From positions 868,001 through 932,000 of the forward strand of contig NZ_JAINUY010000001.1 of the NCBI RefSeq assembly GCF_020026915.1: 64,000 nt of DNA. The letters are read 5' to 3'. Shown here one piece after another: positions 36,889-45,505 of the stretch. Numbering within the stretch: position 1 is the stretch's first letter; each line of letters opens with the position of its first letter. This DNA comes from Flavobacterium potami (GTDB lineage: Bacteria; Bacteroidota; Bacteroidia; Flavobacteriales; Flavobacteriaceae). A program made the position numbers and the translations under genes. The notes beneath the pieces are model-generated. The model was not told where the DNA came from. It saw only the letters and a list, made by a program, of their open reading frames with translations, and made no database searches.

Positions 36889-39240
36889 TTATTCCGTATA
36901 CAAATAACGCTCAATTAATTGAAGATTATCTTCATCTAAAATATACTCGCTTATAGATTCTTTAAATGTAATTTCAGTTTCATCGATAGTCATAATGTGT
37001 TGTTTTAGCTCCTCAATTTCATCAAATGTAAAGCCATATTTTAGCATCCATATTTCTGTTTCATCATTAGTGCCATATTTTATATAATTGCTCAATATAC
37101 TAGCTCTTTGGTCTGCAGTCTTTTGAAAATATAGAATAAAGACGCTGGAAACGGGATCTTTAATAGATAGCGATAAAACTTTATCGATATAATCATAAGT
37201 ATCGTATACAACTTTGTCAAAATCAACTTCTAGCAAGTGAGTCTTGGTAGAGAAAAGGGGAACTCCTTTTTTAAAGTTAATATCGGGCAGTGAGTTAGCT
37301 ATACATGAATATCTAACTTTTTTGTCATTAAGCAGTTTTCGAAACTCTTTTAAAGTTATTTCACTTTTAGTTAACTGACTTCGTAATTTTCTTCTAAAAT
37401 CCTTTTCCGAAAGGAAAGCATAACGGAGTGAAATAATTTCTGCAAATGATTTCCCTTGAATTAACCACAGTAGCACCGGTATCGATGTACTCAAAACTTG
37501 TTTTTCTCCGTTTGTGAGTTCTTGTCTTCGAAGATGAACTTTGTAGATGTTTTCAAATGATTTTTTTAAGTTTTTTCTCCTTGATTCTTTTAGGTGATAA
37601 TATTCTTTTGCAGTAAGCGGCTTATTTTCTGCATTTAGAAAATTATCTAAAATGAATTTAATATCCTCGTCAATGTCTGAATCGTTTATTCTAGCAATTT
37701 GGGATTCAGTTAGGTGAAGGTCAGTGTTAAAAGTGTCATTTTTAATTGCATCAACTATATCAGCAAAATCTTCATTATTACTATTTCCTTCCTCATCAAG
37801 TTCGGATGTTTCGGAGATTGAAGATTCTTTATTTAATCTAGAGACAAACAATTTTTTATTTTTTCTTTCAATTACTACATATCCATAATCAAAATAATTA
37901 TTCTCTAAAGTTGTTCGTCCTGCTCTTCCTATTAAATTTTTAAGATTTAATGTTTTTTGGTCTTCATTTCCATTAAAAGTAAAGTTATTAATCCAAACCA
38001 AATCAAAAGGCATATTAATACCTTGAATAAGCGTAGAAGTAGAAAAACAAATTCTGGCATGCTTGTTATTGACAAAATCTTCAATTATTAATCTTGCTTT
38101 GAGCGGAATAGAGCCATGATGTATTACAATTCCTTTTCGCATTAAAAATATTAGTAGTGACTGCTTTTCGTTGTCATTCGTCGTGCCAAAAAAATCTTCT
38201 AATTTATTAATGTACCTTAAAGCATCTTTATTCTCGATATTTTCACATAGATCTACATATTCTGAATAGGTATCCATGAAGCTCCCATCATATATTTTGG
38301 ATTTGGAAATAAAAATCAAGGCAGTGCCATTTTTTTGAATAATTTCTTTAATTAAATTTCCCTCAACATTTCTACCTCCAATTTTATCCTCAAATGGTGA
38401 AAAATACTTGAACTTATTGTTATAGTGTTCGATATAAATTTTTCCAACAGTTTTTTGATTGTATGTTTCAGAGTCTGTATTGTTTGTAATATTGTGTTTT
38501 AAAAATTGAGCTTCAGGATTTACAATAAAAGGGTGGGTAAAAACTTTCTTAACATTATTTAATTTTTGCTCTATTCTTCGAACAAAAGAATCAAATTTCA
38601 TTCCTCGAATTCCTTCTTCTGAAAGTTGTGCCTCATCAAGTAAAATCAGTTCAATATTTAACTTGTCTAAGTTTTTAAATAATTCTTCTCCTCTTTCTGG
38701 TGTGATTATAAATATTCTATTTTTTGTTCTTTTAGTGTTTACGATCTCAATAAATGCAAGGACAAGTGTTTCTTTTGAAACAAGTTTTTTAACTTTTATT
38801 AGGTATTCAGAAAGTAATGCTCGAGATGGGATTACAATTATAATGTCTCCGTTTGATTCCTTTATTATTTCCTGAAATAAAAAAGATTTTCCAGCACTGG
38901 TGGGAGCTGAGAAGGAGAAATTTGTAAACTTTTTAATTGAATTGTAGGCATCCGCCTGTACTGGACTAAAATTATGACCTGTATCATCCAATATTGCTTG
39001 AGCATACGAACTGTATACGGCCTCAAAAAAAGTGTTAGGTTCAGCTGTTTTATAAAAGAGGCCCATAAGAAACATCAGTTTCGGCTCATATTTTTTGAAT
39101 GTTTCGGGCTTTAATTTCTTATAATAAGCTAAAGTTTCTAAATGGCTTTGATTGACTGGGCCGTATTTATGAAAATCGAAAAGAATTTCATCTATTATTT
39201 CCTGATGAAACTGCGGCTGAAAAATCTCATCATTTATCAT
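36889..39240 (-). CDS. hamB: Superfamily 2 helicase, HamB-like (Hachiman)
   Basis: This 783-residue DExH-box-type helicase has a Walker A A-P-T-S-A-G-K-S at 112-119, a D-E-A-Q motif at 202-205 and a C-terminal helicase lobe with L-I-G-R-A-G-R-T near residue 440. A long C-terminal extension follows. It overlaps the stop of a small nuclease gene by 4 bases. The pairing of a ~230-250-residue D...ExK protein with a large SF2 helicase fits Hachiman (HamA-HamB). In that system the helicase senses damaged or invading DNA and releases the nuclease. Without a search, a different nuclease-helicase system cannot be excluded. Confidence 0.7.
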   Translation of the reverse strand: MINDEIFQPQFHQEIIDEILFDFHKYGPVNQSHLETLAYYKKLKPETFKKYEPKLMFLMGLFYKTAEPNTFFEAVYSSYAQAILDDTGHNFSPVQADAYNSIKKFTNFSFSAPTSAGKSFLFQEIIKESNGDIIIVIPSRALLSEYLIKVKKLVSKETLVLAFIEIVNTKRTKNRIFIITPERGEELFKNLDKLNIELILLDEAQLSEEGIRGMKFDSFVRRIEQKLNNVKKVFTHPFIVNPEAQFLKHNITNNTDSETYNQKTVGKIYIEHYNNKFKYFSPFEDKIGGRNVEGNLIKEIIQKNGTALIFISKSKIYDGSFMDTYSEYVDLCENIENKDALRYINKLEDFFGTTNDNEKQSLLIFLMRKGIVIHHGSIPLKARLIIEDFVNNKHARICFSTSTLIQGINMPFDLVWINNFTFNGNEDQKTLNLKNLIGRAGRTTLENNYFDYGYVVIERKNKKLFVSRLNKESSISETSELDEEGNSNNEDFADIVDAIKNDTFNTDLHLTESQIARINDSDIDEDIKFILDNFLNAENKPLTAKEYYHLKESRRKNLKKSFENIYKVHLRRQELTNGEKQVLSTSIPVLLWLIQGKSFAEIISLRYAFLSEKDFRRKLRSQLTKSEITLKEFRKLLNDKKVRYSCIANSLPDINFKKGVPLFSTKTHLLEVDFDKVVYDTYDYIDKVLSLSIKDPVSSVFILYFQKTADQRASILSNYIKYGTNDETEIWMLKYGFTFDEIEELKQHIMTIDETEITFKESISEYILDEDNLQLIERYLYTE

Positions 39241-39932
39241 ATTTCGACAGCTATTAAATAAAGTTCTTTATGTTTTATAATTTCTTTTATGGCATCTGAT
39301 TCCAAAGCATTGCTGAAAATGGTAAGTACATTATTTCCATTAAAGGAAAAAGCTGCAGTGTAGCCTTTATGTCCATTGGTTATGTGCGTAATGGTATCAC
39401 TATGTAAAAATGGTTGCAGCCATAGTAATTCTGCGTGGTCTCTATCATCAATGAACTCGTTGATCTGATTTAATGCTCGTGCTCTAGGAGTGCCATCTAG
39501 GCTAAATTTGGCCTCTCCAAAAATTAAGTACATATTAGAGCTAACTGAATGAAAATCAAAACCTGGATTTCCTGATATTTTCTCTTTAAGTAATTCCGCC
39601 AGTGGAATTTTAGTATGATTGAACTTGAGCTCCAATGCATGCTGTGCGGCATATGAGACGATGTATTCTCCTATATCAACAGTTAGGCTACTAGTTACTT
39701 TGGCTATGATATCATTTACAATTTTATCAATGGTTTTTTGTGCATTAGCTTTAAAGGCTAGCTTTGATAATTCGTCAAGTGAATTTATCCAACTTGTATC
39801 GGAAATCTGCTTTTCAAATTCCGTAATAATAGGTTTGTAATCACTGATCTTTATGTGAATACAGTTAATCTCGCAACTGCAGAGCGATGAAAGATCTGGA
39901 TATTCTGTTTTCTTGATTACATCTATTTTCAT
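39237..39932 (-). CDS. hamA: HamA-like nuclease effector (DUF1837-like)
   Basis: This 231-residue protein is read from the Met at 39932; the frame extends to 40010 but the added 26 residues look unrelated to the domain. The core contains G-F-D-F-H with Asp126 and G-E-A-K with Glu140 and Lys142, a PD-(D/E)XK-like catalytic triad as in the DUF1837 nuclease of Hachiman. It is the upstream gene of a two-gene unit with the helicase, overlapping it by 4 bases. It probably degrades DNA on infection, causing abortive defence. The family call rests on motif and partner. Confidence 0.65.
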   Translation of the reverse strand: MKIDVIKKTEYPDLSSLCSCEINCIHIKISDYKPIITEFEKQISDTSWINSLDELSKLAFKANAQKTIDKIVNDIIAKVTSSLTVDIGEYIVSYAAQHALELKFNHTKIPLAELLKEKISGNPGFDFHSVSSNMYLIFGEAKFSLDGTPRARALNQINEFIDDRDHAELLWLQPFLHSDTITHITNGHKGYTAAFSFNGNNVLTIFSNALESDAIKEIIKHKELYLIAVEI

Positions 39933-40162
39933 ATTGAAGTTGGTTAGTTGCGAATATATGTATCTTTTGGAAGGAAAAATTACGGATTTCCGTACTGTAG
40001 CAAAAATCACCTTTTAAAATTAAAAACAAGTCCGTAAAAACACCTGATTTTGGATACTAAGGAAAATCAAACAGTGTATCGTTAAGCTTTTTAATTTAAT
40101 ACCATATTTTCCGTTTACTGCTTTAAAAAAAATACTATATTTATTTGTAAATAAGTTATTGT

Positions 40163-40633
40163 ATGAATATTGATTATCAAGACACTAATATTTTTGAAGT
40201 TGATTACACATATAGAATTCAAATTTTTGAAAAGTACCTAGAGAATCAGAATTGTTCACAGGAACACTATGCGAACTATAAAGCTGGACTTATACCCAAC
40301 ATCTTTTACGAGAACAATATGTCCAAAATTCTTGAATTGTTTAGAAAAGAATTTCTTGAAGTAAAATCTGGAATCGAAAGGTATGAAATGGATAACAATA
40401 ATGATTTTCCGATGCTCAAATCATATGTAAATACCGAAAGGGATTTGCGTAAAATATTTGATGAAAGCCAGTTAAAGGATTATACAGCATTGCTAGAAAG
40501 ATCTTTTGACAATCAGAAGCTGGACGAAAAAGCTGCGGCAATAAGCCGGTTTTTCCTTCCAACTCCGATTTTGAAAAGTTATATATTTCAGGTGGAGAAG
40601 ATATTTGGAAAAGGTATTATGGACCTACGTTGA
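40163..40633 (+). CDS. Hypothetical protein, probable conjugative-element gene
   Basis: This 156-residue acidic, helix-rich protein has no signal peptide and no recognised domain. It begins the G+C-richer, rightward end of the element backbone, 150 bp from the divergent HamA gene, and is followed 61 bp later by another small gene in the same direction. The spacing suggests a small operon with its neighbour. Function unknown. Confidence 0.55.
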   Translation: MNIDYQDTNIFEVDYTYRIQIFEKYLENQNCSQEHYANYKAGLIPNIFYENNMSKILELFRKEFLEVKSGIERYEMDNNNDFPMLKSYVNTERDLRKIFDESQLKDYTALLERSFDNQKLDEKAAAISRFFLPTPILKSYIFQVEKIFGKGIMDLR

Positions 40634-40694
40634 TAGTTTCTTGATATGAATTGTTAATAGGTAAGGTTTTGTTTGGGTAATTAATTATTTTTTT

Positions 40695-41084
40695 ATGGAA
40701 CTGCATTTTGAAGATGTTGCTTTAACGATCAGGGCTGGCGATCTGGATGTTCCTTTTGGTTTAAAGGATGAGGCTTTGTTTTTGACAGTTCGTTACCATT
40801 TGCTAGAATTGCTTTGCAGCAAGACTGAAATTTTCTGCTTTGGAATGGCGCCTGACAATACAGCCGATGGGCAGGATGAGCTGCTGCAAAATGGCATATT
40901 CTATCGCATTATCGGATATGAAAAGAATTTAGGAATCGATTTAGAAAATTCTGCAGAAGAAGTTCTTAGTGCTTTTCATTATTTGGTTGAAAATTTCCAG
41001 CCGAGATGGACTACAATCTTTGTTGAAGAGGGGCGAGACAAAAAAGAGGTAACAATTGAACTCCTGTATCAGGAAGTATTTTGA
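40695..41084 (+). CDS. Hypothetical protein, probable conjugative-element gene
   Basis: This 129-residue acidic cytoplasmic protein has no recognised domain. It converges with the 41.1-kb gene (10 bp between stops) and follows the 156-residue gene in the same orientation. Codon use and composition resemble the DnaE2/DinB block more than the defence genes, so it likely belongs to the element backbone. Function unknown. Confidence 0.6.
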   Translation: MELHFEDVALTIRAGDLDVPFGLKDEALFLTVRYHLLELLCSKTEIFCFGMAPDNTADGQDELLQNGIFYRIIGYEKNLGIDLENSAEEVLSAFHYLVENFQPRWTTIFVEEGRDKKEVTIELLYQEVF

Positions 41085-41094
41085 AAGTAATATT

Positions 41095-41520
41095 TTAAGA
41101 ATTGAATAATGATCTTATATATTTCCAAAGTCTGCAAAACCATCTATAGAATATAAATCTCTGGTCGCATTCTGGTTCAGGTTCAATATATTTAACCGAA
41201 ACCTTTTCAATATAATCTTCGATTGACGATCCTTTAAGCTGGTTGATTTCTTCTCTTTTCTGCTGAACCATTTCTTCAATCTGCTTCTCGGTTAATACTG
41301 TTCCTGCTTCTTCCGATGCGGTGCGAATTAATTCTCTTATAAAATTTCTTTCCTCGGCAATACACTGTGTTATATGGTTTCCGTACTCCTGTTCGGGATC
41401 GAAAAAATCATCAGGATCATTATACTGGATGAATTCTGTCTTGGAGTACAGCTTCTGCATAAATCTCTGATGCAGGTCTTCGGTGCTCATTCCGATGAAA
41501 TAATCGATATCTTGTTTCAT
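41095..41520 (-). CDS. Hypothetical protein linked to the SRAP gene
   Basis: This 141-residue charged protein is read from the Met at 41520, giving a 10-bp gap after the SRAP stop. A longer frame to 41550 would overlap the SRAP end. It has a helical middle (about 70-115) rich in Glu and Arg and an aromatic, basic C-terminus. No known domain is recognised. Its place in a leftward run with SRAP suggests an accessory DNA-repair or element role. Confidence 0.6.
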   Translation of the reverse strand: MKQDIDYFIGMSTEDLHQRFMQKLYSKTEFIQYNDPDDFFDPEQEYGNHITQCIAEERNFIRELIRTASEEAGTVLTEKQIEEMVQQKREEINQLKGSSIEDYIEKVSVKYIEPEPECDQRFIFYRWFCRLWKYIRSLFNS

Positions 41521-41530
41521 AAATCTGTTA

Positions 41531-42157
41531 TTAATTTGAAGGAAGTGCAATTAAGTTTCCTTCGTAGGGAAAGGCAAATTCGGTAATAGCCACAGACTGG
41601 TCCAGCCAAGCTGTTTCATCCTGCTTTTTGAGCATGATGGGCATTCTGTGTTTATGGTTGTGCACAAAGTCCATTAGTTTGTTGGCTTTTGTGGTCACCA
41701 TGGTATAGGTGTTTTTAATCTCATCTGTATCGGGATCCGTCCAAGAGGAATACAAACCTGCGAAAGTGAAGATCTCATCATCCTGCGAGTTGATCTGGTA
41801 TCTGTCCTTGCTTTTTCCTTTTTCGTCGTTCCAGTGCCATTCGTAATAGGCAGATGCAATAATCAGGCATCGGTTGTGGGTTATATTTTTGAACGATGCT
41901 TTCTCGTCAATGGATTCAATGCGGGCATTAAGCGTATTCTTCCTAAACTCAATGTCTTTTGCCCAGGAAGGCAGCAGTCCCCAGGTGTAATCCGTTGTGA
42001 TTAGATGCGGAGAGGAATTCAGTATTACAGGAATGTTGGGATGGGAGAACCCGTTTATAAAATCCGATTGCAGGTAAGTCTCTTCATTGTCGAGTTCCGC
42101 ATTAAAGCGTCTTTTGAGATTTTCTATTGAAGCATTCTGCTGGGTGTAATAACACAT
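41531..42157 (-). CDS. SOS response-associated peptidase (SRAP/HMCES/YedK family)
   Basis: This 208-residue protein starts Met-Cys, placing the catalytic Cys2 at the mature N-terminus as in SRAP proteins. The conserved A-S-A-Y-Y-E-W-H segment and the H-R-M-P active-site motif follow. SRAP proteins form a covalent crosslink with abasic sites in single-stranded DNA, protecting it during replication and transfer. It lies in the element backbone near DnaE2 and DinB genes, a combination that suits repair of single-stranded transfer DNA. Confidence 0.92.
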   Translation of the reverse strand: MCYYTQQNASIENLKRRFNAELDNEETYLQSDFINGFSHPNIPVILNSSPHLITTDYTWGLLPSWAKDIEFRKNTLNARIESIDEKASFKNITHNRCLIIASAYYEWHWNDEKGKSKDRYQINSQDDEIFTFAGLYSSWTDPDTDEIKNTYTMVTTKANKLMDFVHNHKHRMPIMLKKQDETAWLDQSVAITEFAFPYEGNLIALPSN

Positions 42158-42264
42158 AATTTTCCGTTTTATGGCTGTTTTAAAAATGTCTTATCCTGAT
42201 ACTAATTTGCCCTTTTAAGGGCTTTTGTCTTTTTCATACCGCCTAAGTTTGAATAAACGATCTT

Positions 42265-42417
42265 ATGGAATTATACCCAATAGACATTAAACGCATCGAA
42301 AGACTTATAAAAGAAAATGAAAAGCGAAAACAAAAGCTTAGAAAAAGAAACAGCAGAAAACTGATGTACGGCATGCTTATTTTCCTCTTTCTGTTTTTGC
42401 TTCTCTATCAAAATTAA
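42265..42417 (+). CDS. Small single-pass membrane protein (50 residues)
   Basis: A short ORF of 50 codons, ATG to TAA, with a very basic, helix-prone N-terminal part (K/R/E-rich, residues 9-33) followed by a C-terminal membrane segment (M-L-I-F-L-F-L-F-L-L-L near 37-47). It lies in the gap between the SRAP and DnaE2 genes on the opposite strand. The clean basic-then-hydrophobic layout supports a real tail-anchored protein, but no family is recognised and no expression evidence is available. Confidence 0.45.
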   Translation: MELYPIDIKRIERLIKENEKRKQKLRKRNSRKLMYGMLIFLFLFLLLYQN

Positions 42418-42448
42418 TTCATTATTAGGACATTGCATAGCTAAATAG

Positions 42449-45400
42449 TCAAAATTTCATTCTGTGGCGAGGCAGATTAATTTCATGATCCTGCGGATAA
42501 GGCTGCCTATGGGTGCTGCTGACATCCTGTTTGATATTATGCTGGGTGGTATACCTTTTTTCCGAGTCCGAATATCTTGGGTCAGGAATGAAAGGCATTT
42601 TCGCCATTCTGGAAATGGTGATCGTCGGGAAATGATAGTCAATTTCCACAGTCCCCAAAAGCAGGTAGCAGCCCCCTCCCTGAAACGGGTTATTTACCAG
42701 ACTGTCCGGAAAATGCGCCGTATCAAAATAGGCTCCCTCATGATCGATCCACGTCCCGAAATACATATTTCCCCTTTTGGTGGGCACCTGCTTGGTCGAG
42801 ATCAGGTAAGCCAGCATGCGGACCTGCTTTTTATGATATTTTAATAAATCCCGCACCATCACGTCCCCGCGGTGTCTGGTCTGAAGCAGATCAAAAACGG
42901 TGCAGGATACCGGGAAATTCAGAAGCTCAATTTCATCAAAGGCATCCTCAAATACCGAGCGCTCCAGAACAGGCAGCTTAAATTCTTTGGCGGGCTGCTC
43001 AATAAGCATAAGCCCGCGGTTTTCAGGCTTGAAATTATTCATCAAAAGACTTACCTGTACCAGAAGCTGGTTTTTGGTTTTTCCGGTAAAGCGGAAAGCG
43101 CCGATGAAAATAAGCACTTTTATATTCTCAATGCCCATGGGTACCCTGTTTATGAAATCTTCGAGTGATTTATAAATGCCGTTTCTCTCGCGCTCAAAAG
43201 CGATGAACTGCGAGAGCTTTGAATCCAGACCCTGCAGGTGCATAAAGCCCAGATAGATATCGCTGCCGTAAAGCGAAGTTTCATATTGGCTTTTATTCAC
43301 GCAGGGAGTATGGATAACAGCGCCGGCCATTCGAGCCTCATGCACATATATTTCCGTGCGGTAAAATCCTCCCTGATTATTGATGACAGCAACCATAAAT
43401 TCAACAGGATAGTGCACTTTCAGATATAGGCTCTGATAGCTTTCCACGGCATAGGAGGCAGAATGCGCCTTGCAGAAGGAATAACCTGCAAAGGATTCGA
43501 TCTGTCGGTAGATTTCCTGGCTCAGCTGTTCGGGATGCCCTTTTGCGGCAGCTGAAATAAAGAAATCATCCTTTACTTTCTGAAGCGCCGCTTTTGAGCG
43601 TCCCTTACCCGACATGGCACGTCTTAAGATATCGCCGTCAGCAGCTGAGAGCCCGCCGTAATGCAGGGCAATTTTGATCACGTCCTCCTGATACACCATA
43701 ATTCCGTAGGTTTCTCCAAGCTCCTTTTCAAAGACTGGATGAAAATATTCAAATTTCGTAGGGTTGTTGTGGCGGAATATGTATTCTTTCATCATTCCAG
43801 ACTGCGCCACTCCCGGGCGGATAATGGAAGAGGCTGCCACAAGCGTTTTGTAGTTGTCACATTTCAGACGGCGCAAGAGTCCGCGCATAGCTGGGCTTTC
43901 GATGTAAAAACATCCTATGGTGCGTCCCTCTGCAAGATAGATGTTTGCGGACTGTTCGTTTTTTGAGATTCCCGTGTCGCGGATATTGATGCGAATGCCT
44001 CTGTTCTGCTCAATTATTTTCACGGTATCATCAATATGCCCGATACCTCTCTGGCTGAGGATGTCAAATTTATCAAAACCGATATCCTCTGCCGTATGCA
44101 TATCAAACAAGACAATGGGAAAACCTTTCGGCGGCATTTCCAGCGGCGTGTAATTGGTCAGCGGTTCTTCCGAGATCAGGATTCCGCAGGAATGCATGCT
44201 GCGCATATTAGGATATTTTTCGAGCATCATGCCGTATTCCTGCACCAATTTAACTATGGAGTTGGTCTGGTGGAGCTTCATGGGATTTTTGGCAAGCATA
44301 TCCAGCTCGTCTTTGGGAAGTCCGAATACCTTGCCGACCTCGCGGAAAATAGATCGGTATTTGAATTCCACATTGGTGCCGCAGAAAGCCACATTCTCAT
44401 AGCCGTAGCGGTCGAAGATGTATTTCAGAATCACATCACGCTCTTTCCATGACCAGTCTATATCAAAATCGGGAGGGCTCTTGCGGTTTTCATTCAGAAA
44501 GCGCTCGAAATACAGGTCAAGCTCCAAAGGGCAGATGTCCGTTATTCCAAGACAGTAGGCAATAATGCTGTTGGCGCCCGAGCCCCTTCCGATATGCAGG
44601 AAACCCCGGCTGTTGCTGTAACGGATAATATCCCAGGTAATGAGAAAATAACCGCTGAATTCAAGGTCATTGATTACTTTTAACTCTTTCTCCACGCGCG
44701 CTTTTGCTTTAGCATTATGGCGTCCGTATCGCCAAACCAGACCTTCTTCGGCGAGGGTGGTCAGAAGGGCAATGTCCCCTTTTTTATTTTTGGTATAATG
44801 CTTTTTGTTTTTCGGGCTTTCGAAATCATACTGAAAATTACAGTGCTCGATGATGTATCGTGTATTCTGGATAATCTCTGGATAATCTTTATACAGGCCG
44901 ATAAGTTCCGTTTCGGGAATCATCAAATCAGATTTTCTGCAGCAGTCATCAGGCCCAAGTTTTGACAGAAGTTCATTGAGGTCGACTGCACGCAATATCC
45001 TGTGCAGGTTGTATTCCCTTTTGGTTCGGAATACCACAGGCTGGAGGATAACCATTTTGGAAATCCTCTTTTTAAGCTCAGGCATAAAAAGCCTGCCGAG
45101 CTGGTCAGGCTGGATGCCGATATATTCATTTTCGCCGAGCACTGCCGGTGCATTTTCCAGCGCATAGATAAAATAAGCCGATTCAAAAGCCGGAGCCTTT
45201 TGCGGAAGAGGAGCGCCGCTGAAATTATGATCGGTCAGAAAACGGTTCATCTGGGCAAGCCCTGCAGCATTTTTGGCGAGGCCGATATAGCGAAATTTAT
45301 GCCTGCAGCGGAATTCTATCCCGACAAGGGGTTTTATGCCTAAAGCTTCGCAGCCTTTTATAAAATCATAAATCCCTGTTACGGTATTAATGTCGGTCAA

Positions 45401-45502
45401 GGCTGCCGCCATGACACCGCAATCCGCTGCCTGTCTGATCAGATCATCCAGCGGAATGGTGCCGTAGCGCAGCGAATGAAAAGAGTGGCAGTTGAGAAAC
45501 AT
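42449..45502 (-). CDS. DnaE2-like error-prone DNA polymerase III alpha subunit
   Basis: This 1017-residue C-family polymerase has an N-terminal PHP domain (N-C-H-S-F-H-S-L near residue 4 and A-L-T-D-I-N), a palm with the catalytic P-D-F-D-I-D motif near residue 345, helix-hairpin-helix segments and a C-terminal OB-fold. Length is nearer DnaE2/ImuC (about 1000-1100) than replicative DnaE. It starts 3 bp after the DinB-like stop. Such pairs do translesion synthesis. An ImuA-like gene is not present, so this is not the standard imuA-imuB-dnaE2 cassette. Confidence 0.88.
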   Translation of the reverse strand: MFLNCHSFHSLRYGTIPLDDLIRQAADCGVMAAALTDINTVTGIYDFIKGCEALGIKPLVGIEFRCRHKFRYIGLAKNAAGLAQMNRFLTDHNFSGAPLPQKAPAFESAYFIYALENAPAVLGENEYIGIQPDQLGRLFMPELKKRISKMVILQPVVFRTKREYNLHRILRAVDLNELLSKLGPDDCCRKSDLMIPETELIGLYKDYPEIIQNTRYIIEHCNFQYDFESPKNKKHYTKNKKGDIALLTTLAEEGLVWRYGRHNAKAKARVEKELKVINDLEFSGYFLITWDIIRYSNSRGFLHIGRGSGANSIIAYCLGITDICPLELDLYFERFLNENRKSPPDFDIDWSWKERDVILKYIFDRYGYENVAFCGTNVEFKYRSIFREVGKVFGLPKDELDMLAKNPMKLHQTNSIVKLVQEYGMMLEKYPNMRSMHSCGILISEEPLTNYTPLEMPPKGFPIVLFDMHTAEDIGFDKFDILSQRGIGHIDDTVKIIEQNRGIRINIRDTGISKNEQSANIYLAEGRTIGCFYIESPAMRGLLRRLKCDNYKTLVAASSIIRPGVAQSGMMKEYIFRHNNPTKFEYFHPVFEKELGETYGIMVYQEDVIKIALHYGGLSAADGDILRRAMSGKGRSKAALQKVKDDFFISAAAKGHPEQLSQEIYRQIESFAGYSFCKAHSASYAVESYQSLYLKVHYPVEFMVAVINNQGGFYRTEIYVHEARMAGAVIHTPCVNKSQYETSLYGSDIYLGFMHLQGLDSKLSQFIAFERERNGIYKSLEDFINRVPMGIENIKVLIFIGAFRFTGKTKNQLLVQVSLLMNNFKPENRGLMLIEQPAKEFKLPVLERSVFEDAFDEIELLNFPVSCTVFDLLQTRHRGDVMVRDLLKYHKKQVRMLAYLISTKQVPTKRGNMYFGTWIDHEGAYFDTAHFPDSLVNNPFQGGGCYLLLGTVEIDYHFPTITISRMAKMPFIPDPRYSDSEKRYTTQHNIKQDVSSTHRQPYPQDHEINLPRHRMKF

Positions 45503-45505
45503 GAT

